Shown: positions 53,812-62,659, numbered from the stretch's first letter. The stretch: DNA of 64,000 nt from Methanocatella intestini (GCF_002252585.1 NZ_NQLD01000006.1), one strand, 5' to 3'. Notes: generated by a model from the sequence alone, not told the origin. Program-made: numbers and translations.

Positions 53812-55005
53812 TTATTCAAACATGAATTCAATAGCTCTAATTAATTCTTCATCATTTTCATGAGCTGCCTGTTTGATTTTTTTAGAAATATCAAAAAATA
53901 TTTTATTAACAATAGAATTTGTTAAATTATCTACTATTTTAGCATTTGCATCTACATCAGAAAGTTTAGCAATTGCTTTCTTAGTTTCTCTTTCTCTTAT
54001 CTTTTCCATAGATACTCTTAAATTAGCAATAAGATCTTCAACACCAATTAGCTTAAAGGATTCTTTAAGTAAAGTGAACTCCTCATCGATGATATTTTCA
54101 GCTTCTGCAAATTCCTTTTTTCTGAGTTTAGTATTTTCATCTGCAATCTCACGTAAGTCATCAATATTGAATAATTTAACTCCCAATTCACAGACATCCT
54201 GACAGATATCTCTCGGATTAGCTATATCAATCATAAGCAAGTCTTTAAAATCTCCATCAGTCTTTTCCAAACGTTCTTTATTTAAAATATAATGCGGAGC
54301 ACCAGTTGCACTTATTATTAAATCTGCTGTTTGAACATACTTGCCCAATTCACTGAAAAGAACAGCATGACCGTTTAAATCATTAGCCAGTTCAACAGCA
54401 ACATAATAAGTTCTGTTTGCAACAAAAATTGCATTTAAATTTTTTTCAGCCAAAGCTTTAGCCACCAGTTTACCCATCTTTCCAGCACCAATAACTAAAA
54501 CAGACTTATTTTCAAGATTTCCCAAATGCTTTTCAGCCAGATCAACAGCTGCAGAGCCGATAGAAATTGAACCTTTGTTAATATTAGTTTTGTTTCTTAC
54601 TACACGACCTACGTGGATAGCTTTAGTAAAAATAGAATCTAAAATCTTGCCGCAATGACGTTCTTTAAATGCCTTTTGCTTAGCATCACTAACCTGGCCT
54701 AAAATTTGGTCTTCACCTACAATCATAGACTCCAAACCAGAAGTCATACGAAAAAGATGCTTAATGACATTATCTCCATAATCAATAATAATGCTTTTAT
54801 TTTCATGAGATAAAAGAGAATCTGAAGCATCTATATTATCATTATGAATATAATATTCCTTACGATTACAAGTAGATATTTCCACATATTCCACAATTGA
54901 GTACTTTTCCTGCAGTTCCAAAAACAGCTGATCCATTTCTTTTGCAATATTTTCCATAGCATCAATATTTGCAATTTTATGGTCAACCCTTAAATTAAGT
55001 ATCAT
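53812..55005 (-). CDS. hemA: Glutamyl-tRNA reductase
   Basis: This enzyme reduces Glu-tRNA to glutamate-1-semialdehyde, the first step of tetrapyrrole synthesis for F430, cobamides and siroheme. It has 397 residues. Features are catalytic Cys in EISTCNRKEYYI, MTSGLESMIVGEDQILGQV, the NADPH motif VLVIGAGKMGKLVAKAL and an extended dimerisation helix at the C-terminus. Start is ATG 55005 (a TTG one codon earlier is not needed). The start overlaps the end of the MET8-like gene by 11 nt, so they are coupled. Confidence 0.95.
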   Translation of the reverse strand: MILNLRVDHKIANIDAMENIAKEMDQLFLELQEKYSIVEYVEISTCNRKEYYIHNDNIDASDSLLSHENKSIIIDYGDNVIKHLFRMTSGLESMIVGEDQILGQVSDAKQKAFKERHCGKILDSIFTKAIHVGRVVRNKTNINKGSISIGSAAVDLAEKHLGNLENKSVLVIGAGKMGKLVAKALAEKNLNAIFVANRTYYVAVELANDLNGHAVLFSELGKYVQTADLIISATGAPHYILNKERLEKTDGDFKDLLMIDIANPRDICQDVCELGVKLFNIDDLREIADENTKLRKKEFAEAENIIDEEFTLLKESFKLIGVEDLIANLRVSMEKIRERETKKAIAKLSDVDANAKIVDNLTNSIVNKIFFDISKKIKQAAHENDEELIRAIEFMFE

Positions 55006-55621
55006 CAAATCCCCTTATTAAATCATCGATATACTTTTTAGCTTCATCTATTTCATTGTTATCAAGCAAATCCTTAATATTTTCATTACTGAAAATTTCA
55101 TAAAGATACTGCCTTCTTTTTTTCTGGTCAGATATCTTGGATTTAAGCAATTTACGACTATAATCCTGAAGTTCGATTTTTAAGATATCTTCCTTCGTAA
55201 TGATGGATTGAATTTTTTTTCTTAATTGGCGAGCCATCAATGGACTTTTTCCATTTGTAAAAATAGATATTTCGACATCGCCAATATTAAAACTTGTAGG
55301 AACAATAATATTTCCATTATCTGGAAAATCAGCCCTATTTAATAATTTATCCCCAGCTATTTTACCAACATAATCAGACAGTTCCCTATCACCGCTAGCT
55401 ATTACAACTAACTCAGACCATTGAACTAATTTATCTACATCGTCAACTGAAGCTAAAACCGCTCCTTTATTAATTAATTCCTTATCTAAAACATCTCCTG
55501 CTAATTTAACATTAGCTCCATGGTCAAGAAATTTATTTGCTCTTCTTGTAGCTACTTCACCAGTACCTAATATAAATACATTTAAATTGGCTGTTTTAAG
55601 ATATAGGGAAGTCCAATCCAT
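54995..55621 (-). CDS. Precorrin-2 dehydrogenase / sirohydrochlorin ferrochelatase (MET8/SirC-like)
   Basis: This 208-residue NAD-binding protein oxidises precorrin-2 to sirohydrochlorin. The family N-terminus is WTSLYLKTANLNVFILGTG, with EVATRRANKFLDHGANVKLAG, ELVVIASGDRELSDYV and VPTSFNIGDVEISIFTNGKSP. The C-terminal helices follow. Sirohydrochlorin is the branch point for F430, cobamide and siroheme. Starts at ATG 55621 or ATG 55633 are both possible; the first gives a 1-nt gap to the upstream marker-9 gene. Confidence 0.93.
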   Translation of the reverse strand: MDWTSLYLKTANLNVFILGTGEVATRRANKFLDHGANVKLAGDVLDKELINKGAVLASVDDVDKLVQWSELVVIASGDRELSDYVGKIAGDKLLNRADFPDNGNIIVPTSFNIGDVEISIFTNGKSPLMARQLRKKIQSIITKEDILKIELQDYSRKLLKSKISDQKKRRQYLYEIFSNENIKDLLDNNEIDEAKKYIDDLIRGFDDT

Positions 55622-55622
55622 A

Positions 55623-56105
55623 TTAATCAGCATTTCCTAAGGATTTAACACGCAATAATTTTACAGCCATTCTTAAATCATTATTACAATCATTTAAAAC
55701 ATTCATAGCTTCCCTTTCACCAATATTGAAAGTTTCAGCCAATACTTTTACACTTTCATCAGGATCAGGTTTATCAGCACCAACCAATCTTTCGGACAAT
55801 TCCTTTTTCAAGTCCAGATATTCATCATGAGTCATTCCAATATTTCTTAAAGTAATATCACGTAATGGACATGGTTTAGATGGTTTACAACACCATACTA
55901 ATGATCCGAAACAAGTTCCAGTTCCTTCACCTAATTTAGTTTCTTTTGCGAATTCCGTTTTAATATCAATATATTCTTGAGGAGTTAAGTTAACTTCATC
56001 CAAAGCATTTAATATTGGACAAGGTTTAACTGGAGGGCAACAAAAAGCCAATCCCCTTTTATCTCCACCTCTACAGATATGAGATGGCGCATCTTCCCAA
56101 GTCAT
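55623..56105 (-). CDS. Methanogenesis marker 9 domain protein
   Basis: This 160-residue protein belongs to a family found only in methanogens. Eight cysteines occur in the ~70-residue core: HICRGG, FCCPPVKPCP, TGTCFGS and WCCKPSKPCP, i.e. two CC...KPCP motifs, suggesting metal or iron-sulfur binding. The C-terminal part (FNIGEREAMNVLNDCNNDLRMAVKLL) looks like a UBA-like helical domain. In some methanogens this domain is fused to a NifR3-like TIM barrel; here such a barrel is encoded separately at 58359. GGAGG precedes the ATG. It lies directly upstream of the MET8-like and hemA genes. Confidence 0.87.
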   Translation of the reverse strand: MTWEDAPSHICRGGDKRGLAFCCPPVKPCPILNALDEVNLTPQEYIDIKTEFAKETKLGEGTGTCFGSLVWCCKPSKPCPLRDITLRNIGMTHDEYLDLKKELSERLVGADKPDPDESVKVLAETFNIGEREAMNVLNDCNNDLRMAVKLLRVKSLGNAD

Positions 56106-56205
56106 AATTAACCTCCAAATTAATAATCATTTCTCATGAAATAATTTATACAGATATAATTTATTTTAGTTTATATATAATCTTTTTTATGAAAAAATAA
56201 TCTGA

Positions 56206-56511
56206 TTAATATTCTATTGTATGACTGATACATTTAAATACATTGCCAAAATCATCTAAATAAGTTTCATCCTTAAGTAAATTGAAATATTTTAATGTTA
56301 AAGGAGATAATTTATGAAATACCTGATATTTAGTCAGATTATTTTTAAAATCCTCAATAACTACATCATATACTCCTGCTTTAGGAACAAAACAAATACT
56401 GTATTTAATATTATCAGAAAGAAGTACAGTTTCTTCAAATAAAACTGCATTTGAATCATAAAGTTGTTTAATTTTTCCTTTTGATTCCTCTGTTTTTTCA
56501 ATAATCGCCAA
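56206..56511 (-). CDS. Conserved-context small protein, unknown function
   Basis: This 101-residue protein has no family I recognise. Predicted beta-rich, no membrane segment: residues 17-62 carry YDSNAVLFEETVLLSDNIKYS, ICFVPKAGVYDVVIEDF and YQVFHKLS, then LTLKYFNLLKDE and a C-terminal CISHTIEY. It starts at TTG 56511 with GGTGA five nt upstream, so it is really translated. It lies between atwA and the marker-9 gene, all on the same strand. That setting, not the sequence, hints at a link with methyl-coenzyme M reductase or its cofactor. Confidence 0.72.
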   Translation of the reverse strand: MAIIEKTEESKGKIKQLYDSNAVLFEETVLLSDNIKYSICFVPKAGVYDVVIEDFKNNLTKYQVFHKLSPLTLKYFNLLKDETYLDDFGNVFKCISHTIEY

Positions 56512-56670
56512 TCAAATCACCTAAATCTAATTAAAAAAAAGAATAGAAAAAATATAATTTAATGTTACTTAAAACTGCTCATACTAATTCTTTAGCAACA
56601 TCAAATGTAAACCCAGCTAGCTTTAAACTAACAAAAAAGTGTTTAATAAAATAAAAATAAAAAAAAGGAA

Positions 56671-58266
56671 TTAATTTTTAAACATTCCTTCTTTTTCATC
56701 TGCAGTTAACTGTTTAACTATTTCATCAGGAGTTCCTACATCAAGGATTTTTCCACCTCTCATTAAAGCAGACCTGTCACAGACATCCAATACAAAGTCC
56801 ATATCGTGAGAAATGATAATAAAGGTTTGCTCCAATTCTTTTCTAGCTTTTAAAATAGAATCAGTTACAATTACACGGGTGATTGGATCCATTGTACCTG
56901 TCGGTTCATCTAAAATAATTATTTTAGGTTCTTTAATAAGAACTTGTGCAAGAGCTACTCTGTGTTTTTCCCCGACACTTAATTCATCAGGATATTTATC
57001 AAGTAAGCATTCAGCTACATTTTCATCAAAACCGACAGTAGTCAATACATGAATAGCTTTGATTTTTGCAAATTCTGCAGGCAATTCCAAACTAATAGCA
57101 TCAGTCAAGTTTCCTAAAATAGTTCTGTGAGGATATAATGAATATTCCTGATGTAATAATCCCATATATGGAATTACACGACCCCTATTAAGAGGACCGC
57201 TTTTACTCATGTCAACCCATTCATCACCAAGTTTTACTTCAATTTTACCGCTACTTGGTTCAGTCAGCCCTATTAACATTTTAGTAAGTGTTGTTTTTCC
57301 AGCACCACTTAAACCTACAATACCAAAGATTTCTTCCTTGTTTATGGCTAAATCAATTCCATCAACAGCTTTAACTACTCCCCTTTCAATTGAATAGTAA
57401 TGTTTTTTAACATCATCCATTCTAACTTCAGGAGCCCCAATTTCCGGATTTTCTACTTTTTCAGGTACTGGAACAGTATCAAGAAAATGATTCACAACAT
57501 TTTCAGGTTCTCCTTCCTCTTTAATTTCTCCATGTTCCAACCAGATAACATGATCTGCCAGATCATTCATGATTTCAGGCCAGTGAGAGGTGATTAGCAT
57601 AGTGATTCCTTTATCTTTTACACCTTCAATTAATGTATTGTGAAGTTTTTCAGCAGTTTGAGGATCAAGAGTACCTGTTGGTTCATCAGCTAAAAACATC
57701 ATAGGCTGTTTTGCTAATTGTCTTGCAAGTACAACTCTTTGTTTTTCTCCACCACTTAAGTCACGTGCAACATGAGTAATTCTGTGGTTCATCTGAACCA
57801 TTTCCAACAAGTCTAAAGCATCATAAAGATTGTCTTCATAATCATTTTCATCACTCATTGCCCTCATAACATTTTCAATTACAGTTTCTTCATCGTATAA
57901 TGCAAAGTTACGTTGCAACATGATAGCTATTCTTCTTTTAATACTTGCAAATTCTTTTCTTTCAGCATTGAAGAAATCAACTTCTTTTGCTTCGTAAGTT
58001 CCACCACAGGAGCATTTTTCCCCTGCATGAGATGGAGATTCAACAGCCAAACAATCTGGACAAATAGCAAGATTAAAGATAACCTGACCTTTATCAGGTT
58101 TGTAATCCAATGTACCTCTAAGCATGTTAATTAATACAGATTTTCCACTACCACTACGTCCTAAAATACCTAAAGTTTCCCCTTCTTTGATTTTCAAATT
58201 AATATTTTTAAGAACATCAACACCATTAAATGTTTTTGTAATATTCTTAAGAGTAATAAAATCCAT
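56671..58266 (-). CDS. atwA: Methyl-coenzyme M reductase activation component A2
   Basis: AtwA is an ABC-type ATPase needed for ATP-dependent reductive activation of the Ni(I) centre of methyl-coenzyme M reductase. It has 531 residues with two nucleotide-binding domains. NBD1 (~1-260) has GILGRSGSGKSVLINMLRG, an inserted four-Cys module CPDC...CSCGG, DLSGGEKQRVVLARQLA and MFLADEPTGTLDP. NBD2 (~285-531) has GLSGAGKTTLTKMLIG, DELSVGEKHRVALAQVL and IIILDEPTGTMDP. There are no membrane segments. AAAGGTGAT precedes the ATG. Confidence 0.95.
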   Translation of the reverse strand: MDFITLKNITKTFNGVDVLKNINLKIKEGETLGILGRSGSGKSVLINMLRGTLDYKPDKGQVIFNLAICPDCLAVESPSHAGEKCSCGGTYEAKEVDFFNAERKEFASIKRRIAIMLQRNFALYDEETVIENVMRAMSDENDYEDNLYDALDLLEMVQMNHRITHVARDLSGGEKQRVVLARQLAKQPMMFLADEPTGTLDPQTAEKLHNTLIEGVKDKGITMLITSHWPEIMNDLADHVIWLEHGEIKEEGEPENVVNHFLDTVPVPEKVENPEIGAPEVRMDDVKKHYYSIERGVVKAVDGIDLAINKEEIFGIVGLSGAGKTTLTKMLIGLTEPSSGKIEVKLGDEWVDMSKSGPLNRGRVIPYMGLLHQEYSLYPHRTILGNLTDAISLELPAEFAKIKAIHVLTTVGFDENVAECLLDKYPDELSVGEKHRVALAQVLIKEPKIIILDEPTGTMDPITRVIVTDSILKARKELEQTFIIISHDMDFVLDVCDRSALMRGGKILDVGTPDEIVKQLTADEKEGMFKN

Positions 58267-58358
58267 GAAATCACCTTTTATAAAATCAGTATTTATTTAT
58301 CTTTTAAACCATTTATAATATTTTCTAATAATTATTGTTATATAATGGTGTTATATAT

Positions 58359-59087
58359 TTAAAAATTAGATATATTAAAGTTCAATTTGCCAGAAATAAG
58401 TGCCCTAGCTATTGAAAAGCCATAAACTCCTGTTTTAAGCATCTTTTCAATTTTTTGTTCGCTGTCTATAGAATTATTTCCAATAACTTTAATATTAGTA
58501 TTAGAACAAATTTCAGTTAACAAATCATAATCAGCATCAAAAATTCCTGCTTTCATTGCATCAATATGCAAATAGTCAGCTCCTGCGTTTTCAATCAGTT
58601 TAGCTATTTTTAAAGTGTCACTACCTTCAACATTAGCTCGAATCTTAACTGAAACCTCACAAGAAGCATTGTCAACAACATCCTTAATATAATCAGCCAA
58701 ATCCTCTCTTTTTAACATATTCTGACCACAGCCAATAGCTAAAATTTCTTCCTGGCGACAATGACAATTAATTTCAACAATATCCAAATTGTCTATTTTA
58801 CTTACTTCAATAATAGGCTGTGGAGTAGTTGACCTGACATTAACTGAGACTTTAACATCAGGATGCTGTTTTTTAATTAAATTAACTTCTTTTTTAATAT
58901 GGTCTATAATTTCATCCTGAAGAAAATGAAACTCATTTCTTCCTCTTTTGATTATTTTTTCACTGGCTTCTATTGTTTCAGCATCTAAACTGTAACCGCC
59001 TAATGTGGCCGTGTCAAATCCAAATGGAATAACTTTATTTAAAAATTCAGCATCTGTTATTCCTGCCATTGGAGCTATGACTTTAAT
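58359..59087 (-). CDS. NifR3/Dus-like TIM-barrel protein (methanogenesis marker 9 partner), probable ATT start
   Basis: This protein of about 242 residues is a TIM barrel related to dihydrouridine synthases. The ATG at 59069 begins inside the conserved first strand (MAGITDAEF). Reading back gives IKVIAPMAGITDAEF, with an in-frame TAA immediately before the ATT at 59087. AAGGGGG at 59095-59101 lies seven nt from that ATT but 25 nt from the ATG, so ATT is the better start. Other parts: VEINCHCRQEEILAIGCGQNML (in the Dus flavin/tRNA region, altered), VSVKIRANVEG and IKVIGNNSI. Closest relatives I recall are the barrels fused to marker 9. Confidence 0.82.
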   Translation of the reverse strand: MKVIAPMAGITDAEFLNKVIPFGFDTATLGGYSLDAETIEASEKIIKRGRNEFHFLQDEIIDHIKKEVNLIKKQHPDVKVSVNVRSTTPQPIIEVSKIDNLDIVEINCHCRQEEILAIGCGQNMLKREDLADYIKDVVDNASCEVSVKIRANVEGSDTLKIAKLIENAGADYLHIDAMKAGIFDADYDLLTEICSNTNIKVIGNNSIDSEQKIEKMLKTGVYGFSIARALISGKLNFNISNF

Positions 59088-59099
59088 TTAGAAGCCCCC

Positions 59100-59864
59100 T
59101 TAATATTCTTTTTCAATAACCCATGTCCACATTCCGTTGTCATGTTCACGGATTTCTTCAAGTCCTAAATCTGCCATATATGCAGCATCTTCCATATTAC
59201 GGCCAATACCGATACCCGCTTTAAGACCAATTCCAATTTCATCATTAATTTCAACTAAAATATCTTCAATGTCCTTTTCAGACAATCCGTTACATGGAGC
59301 CATAAAGTTATCTCCACCAATGAAAAAGAGTAATGCTCCTTTTTTAATTAATTTAGTCATTAAATAATGCTGTGCTTTATTAACCATGAAATTAGTATCA
59401 AATGCAGATTCAATATCAGTTAATGTTTCTGTAACACTATTAATATCAATATGAGCTGCCTGAACTAAATTATCTTCATCTGCAGGAGCTAAACTATCAA
59501 TAGCTAAAATTTCTTTTCTTTTTGAAGATTGAGCCCCACCTTCTTTTTGTAAGGCAATAGTAGCTAATTTTTGAGCTTCATGAGGAGTTTCAGCTGCTCC
59601 AACACCCATACTGATAGTGATTGGATACCTATTTCTAATGGATCTCTGAATTCTCAAGTGGTCTTCCTCATCAATACCATTTGTAACAGCAAGCAAATTA
59701 TCAAATCGGGTAAAGAAAACCAAACCTTTTTTATTTGCAAATTGTCTTTCCAAATCTGCATATAATTCTGCTTGTAAAATTTGTAAATCTGATTCATTAC
59801 GTGGTCTTGGAGTCACAGTCCATGGACCATAATTATCAATTTGTATTAAAGTCATTTGTATCAT
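59100..59864 (-). CDS. gch3: GTP cyclohydrolase III
   Basis: This archaeal enzyme (ArfA) turns GTP into 2-amino-5-formylamino-6-ribosylamino-4-pyrimidinone phosphate, the first step to riboflavin and the F420 deazaflavin. It has 254 residues, made of two related palm-like domains. Motifs are TLIQIDNYGPWTVTPRPRNE, FFTRFDNLLAVTNG, ISMGVGAAETPHEAQ, FFIGGDNFMAP and LKAGIGIGRNMEDAA. Start ATG 59864 with GGTGG upstream. The next gene, the TIM barrel, begins 12 nt after it. Confidence 0.95.
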   Translation of the reverse strand: MIQMTLIQIDNYGPWTVTPRPRNESDLQILQAELYADLERQFANKKGLVFFTRFDNLLAVTNGIDEEDHLRIQRSIRNRYPITISMGVGAAETPHEAQKLATIALQKEGGAQSSKRKEILAIDSLAPADEDNLVQAAHIDINSVTETLTDIESAFDTNFMVNKAQHYLMTKLIKKGALLFFIGGDNFMAPCNGLSEKDIEDILVEINDEIGIGLKAGIGIGRNMEDAAYMADLGLEEIREHDNGMWTWVIEKEY

Positions 59865-59880
59865 TTAAGCCACCATTTCT

Positions 59881-60786
59881 CTAAGAAATATCATTTAATA
59901 TTATTTTAGCTAATTTTTTCTTATCATCTAAAGTTTTCATAATTGTATTTGTAACAATTACTTCACTAACAATTTTTTCTAAATCATCCTTTAAATTATT
60001 ATCTTTTTTATCAATAACTATTGTATCTAAAAAACTTTCATATAAAGAAGCTACACCTACTGATGAAACTTCAATTCCAAGTGCATTCATAAATTTACTG
60101 GCGGGACCACTTACAGAATCAGTACCTATAATTGGAGAAACTGCTATTACATGAGTATTTTTTAAAGCTTCCTTAACACCATCTAAAGATAATATTGGAG
60201 ATATTGAAGTTATCGGATTAGACGGGCCAATAATAACTGCATCTGAATTATTAATAACTTCAATAATTCCTTTTGCAGGAGTTACTTTGGAAAATCTGAC
60301 ATCCAAAACTTCAGGTTTGCTCTGATGTTTTATTAAAAAGTCATGAAATTCCAGTTCCCCCATATCTGTAATGATTTTAATATCTGAATTTTCATTACTC
60401 ATAGGCAAAATTTTAGAACTTATATGCATATTGCTTGCCTGAATATCAACAGCTTCAGCAAGTGAATGATTTTCCATCAACAGAGTCTTTTGTATTTTAG
60501 TAGCCCTATCAATATCCCCTATTCTAAGCAACTCTGGAGTGCCTAATTCATCAAGCCTTTCATGAGTGATAAATGTATCATTTTTAACACCATACCAGAA
60601 CTCTTCATTAATCATGTCTGCCATAGTGTATAACACAGTGTCAATGTCTGCTGATACATAAACACCTGAAAAGTATTCATTTTCTAAAGTATTGACAATA
60701 ATAGTCATATCTTTAGGATCAATAACTTCTTTTAAACCTTGCAACAATTTTGGAGTGCCAGTTCCCCCAGATAATACAGTAATCAT
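59881..60786 (-). CDS. cofD: 2-phospho-L-lactate transferase (F420 biosynthesis)
   Basis: CofD joins the lactyl-phosphate donor to the deazaflavin Fo to make F420-0. The protein has 301 residues. Features are VLSGGTGTPKLLQGL, TIIVNTLENEYFSGVYVSADIDTVLYTMA, the specificity region EFWYGVKNDTFI, IIGPSNPITSISPILS and AVSPIIGTDSVSGPAS. It follows cofE by 18 nt, so the two steps are encoded together. GGAG precedes the ATG. Confidence 0.96.
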   Translation of the reverse strand: MITVLSGGTGTPKLLQGLKEVIDPKDMTIIVNTLENEYFSGVYVSADIDTVLYTMADMINEEFWYGVKNDTFITHERLDELGTPELLRIGDIDRATKIQKTLLMENHSLAEAVDIQASNMHISSKILPMSNENSDIKIITDMGELEFHDFLIKHQSKPEVLDVRFSKVTPAKGIIEVINNSDAVIIGPSNPITSISPILSLDGVKEALKNTHVIAVSPIIGTDSVSGPASKFMNALGIEVSSVGVASLYESFLDTIVIDKKDNNLKDDLEKIVSEVIVTNTIMKTLDDKKKLAKIILNDIS

Positions 60787-60804
60787 TTTAAGTTAGTCTC
60801 CAGA

Positions 60805-61569
60805 TTAATTTCTAAATACATCAAATTCTTTTGGTCTGAGCAACGGATTGATTCCAGTATCAGTGTCTCTTAGCTTATCAAAATTATCAAATCCGCGAAT
60901 AATAACAACAGGAAGGCCCTCATCAGCCTGACCCATAACAAGAGATGCTGCTGCAGCAAGTTCATCACCAGTAGCTACTTCACTAGTCTGAAGTTCGCGA
61001 CCATATAAATCCTTTTCACCAGCCCGTTTCCATAACGGATTAATTCCAGAGCATCCAATAGCCACACCAACAGCACCATTTCTAAATGCTCTTCCCTGAG
61101 TATCAGTAATTAAAACTGCAATTTCCTCATCAAATTCATTTTCCAAAAATTCTCTGATTTGTCTTGCAGACTTATCAGCATCTTCAGGCATGGGAGTAGC
61201 TAGCCCTTTATCAACATTAGACTCATCAATACCTGAATTTGCACAGACAAAACCCTGTTTAGTTTCAGTAATAATGAAATCAGGACCAACAGCAACCACT
61301 TCTCGGGATTCATTTATAATAGCTTCAACCAATTTAGAATCTTTTTTAGACTGTTTAGCAATAATTATGGATTCTTCAGATGGAATTATATCTCCTAATT
61401 TGATAACATTTCCTTCTGCTTTTGAAATTAAAGTTTCAGCTATTAAAATAATATCTCCATGTTTTAATAAACAACCCTGTTTTTCAATTGCATCTTTAAT
61501 TATTTGACAAATATCATCATTAGGTTCAACTAATGGAATATTGTCTAAACCAATTAATTCTATTGACAT
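60805..61569 (-). CDS. cofE: Coenzyme F420-0:L-glutamate ligase
   Basis: CofE adds the glutamates to F420-0 using GTP. It has about 254 residues. Features are SIELIGLDNIPLVEPNDDI, GDIILIAETLISKAEGNV, VLITDTQGRAFRNGAVGVAIGCSG, GREDLxTSE-type QTSEVATGDELAAAASLVMGQ, and the end DTGINPLLRPKEFDVF. ATG 61569 or ATG 61578 can be the start; GATGAT upstream favours 61569. First of the F420 pair and 27 nt downstream of purO. Confidence 0.94.
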   Translation of the reverse strand: MSIELIGLDNIPLVEPNDDICQIIKDAIEKQGCLLKHGDIILIAETLISKAEGNVIKLGDIIPSEESIIIAKQSKKDSKLVEAIINESREVVAVGPDFIITETKQGFVCANSGIDESNVDKGLATPMPEDADKSARQIREFLENEFDEEIAVLITDTQGRAFRNGAVGVAIGCSGINPLWKRAGEKDLYGRELQTSEVATGDELAAAASLVMGQADEGLPVVIIRGFDNFDKLRDTDTGINPLLRPKEFDVFRN

Positions 61570-61596
61570 ATTAATCATCTTAAAAAAAATAAAAAA

Positions 61597-62223
61597 TTAA
61601 GGATTGAAATTGCCTATATTCCATTCCCCATCAAAAACAGCTGCACCTGCAGTTACTGCTTTTTTATAATTGGCAAAAATGCCTCCGTCAAAAATAAATT
61701 TTGCAGCATCTTCAGCTGTTTTTGCATCAAAATCTACTGAATCATAGAACTGACTTCCATATGTGGAAATAAATACAGCTTCGCCATATGGGATTTTGTC
61801 AACCAATAATTTTTCATCATTAGCTATTCCCACATAGCAGATATAATCATCCTTTTTATTTGTAGATGTAACAACTCCTGCAATACGTGGAGTATGATAA
61901 TCATCTTTCTCATAATCCAAAGTAAGCAATGAATAAGCTATTGCATCTTTAATATTCATCCCCAAAGCTATTTTATCAGCTATTACATCTGTATGTGAAC
62001 CATTAGATACAATAGCCATATCTTTTACAATGCGTATACAATTATATGTAATGTAAGTATTTTCAAAAATATCTTTTTCAAAACCTTCCTTTGGCACGAT
62101 AGATGCTCTATTATCAAATTTTAAACATTGCCTATTAGGAAATGACCTACTAGATACTCTATACGCCACAAAAGGTTTACCATCACAATTCATACCAATA
62201 GATAAAATTCTCCCCGTATACAT
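61597..62223 (-). CDS. purO: IMP cyclohydrolase (archaeal PurO type)
   Basis: PurO closes the last ring of IMP in archaeal purine synthesis, replacing the PurH domain. It has 208 residues, normal length. Features are the N-terminal YTGRILSIGMNCDGKPFVAYRVSSRSFPNR, IVSNGSHTDVI, YHTPRIAGVVTS and YGEAVFISTYG. AAGAGGTT precedes the ATG. It lies between exbD and cofE on the same strand. Confidence 0.95.
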   Translation of the reverse strand: MYTGRILSIGMNCDGKPFVAYRVSSRSFPNRQCLKFDNRASIVPKEGFEKDIFENTYITYNCIRIVKDMAIVSNGSHTDVIADKIALGMNIKDAIAYSLLTLDYEKDDYHTPRIAGVVTSTNKKDDYICYVGIANDEKLLVDKIPYGEAVFISTYGSQFYDSVDFDAKTAEDAAKFIFDGGIFANYKKAVTAGAAVFDGEWNIGNFNP

Positions 62224-62234
62224 TTTTCAACCTC

Positions 62235-62651
62235 TTAAGTAGTATTTGGACTTCTAACAGCATCTTCAGGAGACACACCTGCAGGAGTAGTTATAATAAT
62301 CTCTCCAGGTTTTATTTGTATTTGTCCCTCATCGATAACATTAGCTTTAACACCAATAGCATTTTGCGATATTAAATCAGACATGTCTTTACCATCAACA
62401 ACAACTTTATGCAAATTAGCTACAGGCACAACATAATATTCAGCATCTCCAGAAACATCAGTTACATTTGGTTTGCCTGTTCCTGAGTCAGTAGAAGATG
62501 CATCATCAGCAGACATATCTGATGCTGAGAAATTACTTGTCACAACCAAGAAAATCATAATTGTAAATAAAATATCTATAAGTGGAACTAAGTTAATAGA
62601 CGGTTTCCTGTTAAGAACCTTCTCTTTATATGATTTAACATCAATTCTCAT
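62235..62651 (-). CDS. ExbD/TolR-type biopolymer transport protein
   Basis: This 138-residue protein has the ExbD pattern: a short basic N-terminus, one TM with PSINLVPLIDILFTIMIFL (the conserved proton-carrying Asp), and an outward domain. The start of that domain is a Ser/Asp/Thr-rich linker (~46-66). The domain continues with VVVDGKDMSDLISQNAIGV. It forms a stator-like channel with the ExbB homologue encoded 8 nt upstream. The energised partner protein is not seen. Confidence 0.9.
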   Translation of the reverse strand: MRIDVKSYKEKVLNRKPSINLVPLIDILFTIMIFLVVTSNFSASDMSADDASSTDSGTGKPNVTDVSGDAEYYVVPVANLHKVVVDGKDMSDLISQNAIGVKANVIDEGQIQIKPGEIIITTPAGVSPEDAVRSPNTT

Positions 62652-62659
62652 AAAATCAC

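Noticed and set aside
54900..55010. hemA start at TTG 55008
   Set aside because: The very next codon is ATG with GGGGAT at good distance, so ATG 55005 is used.
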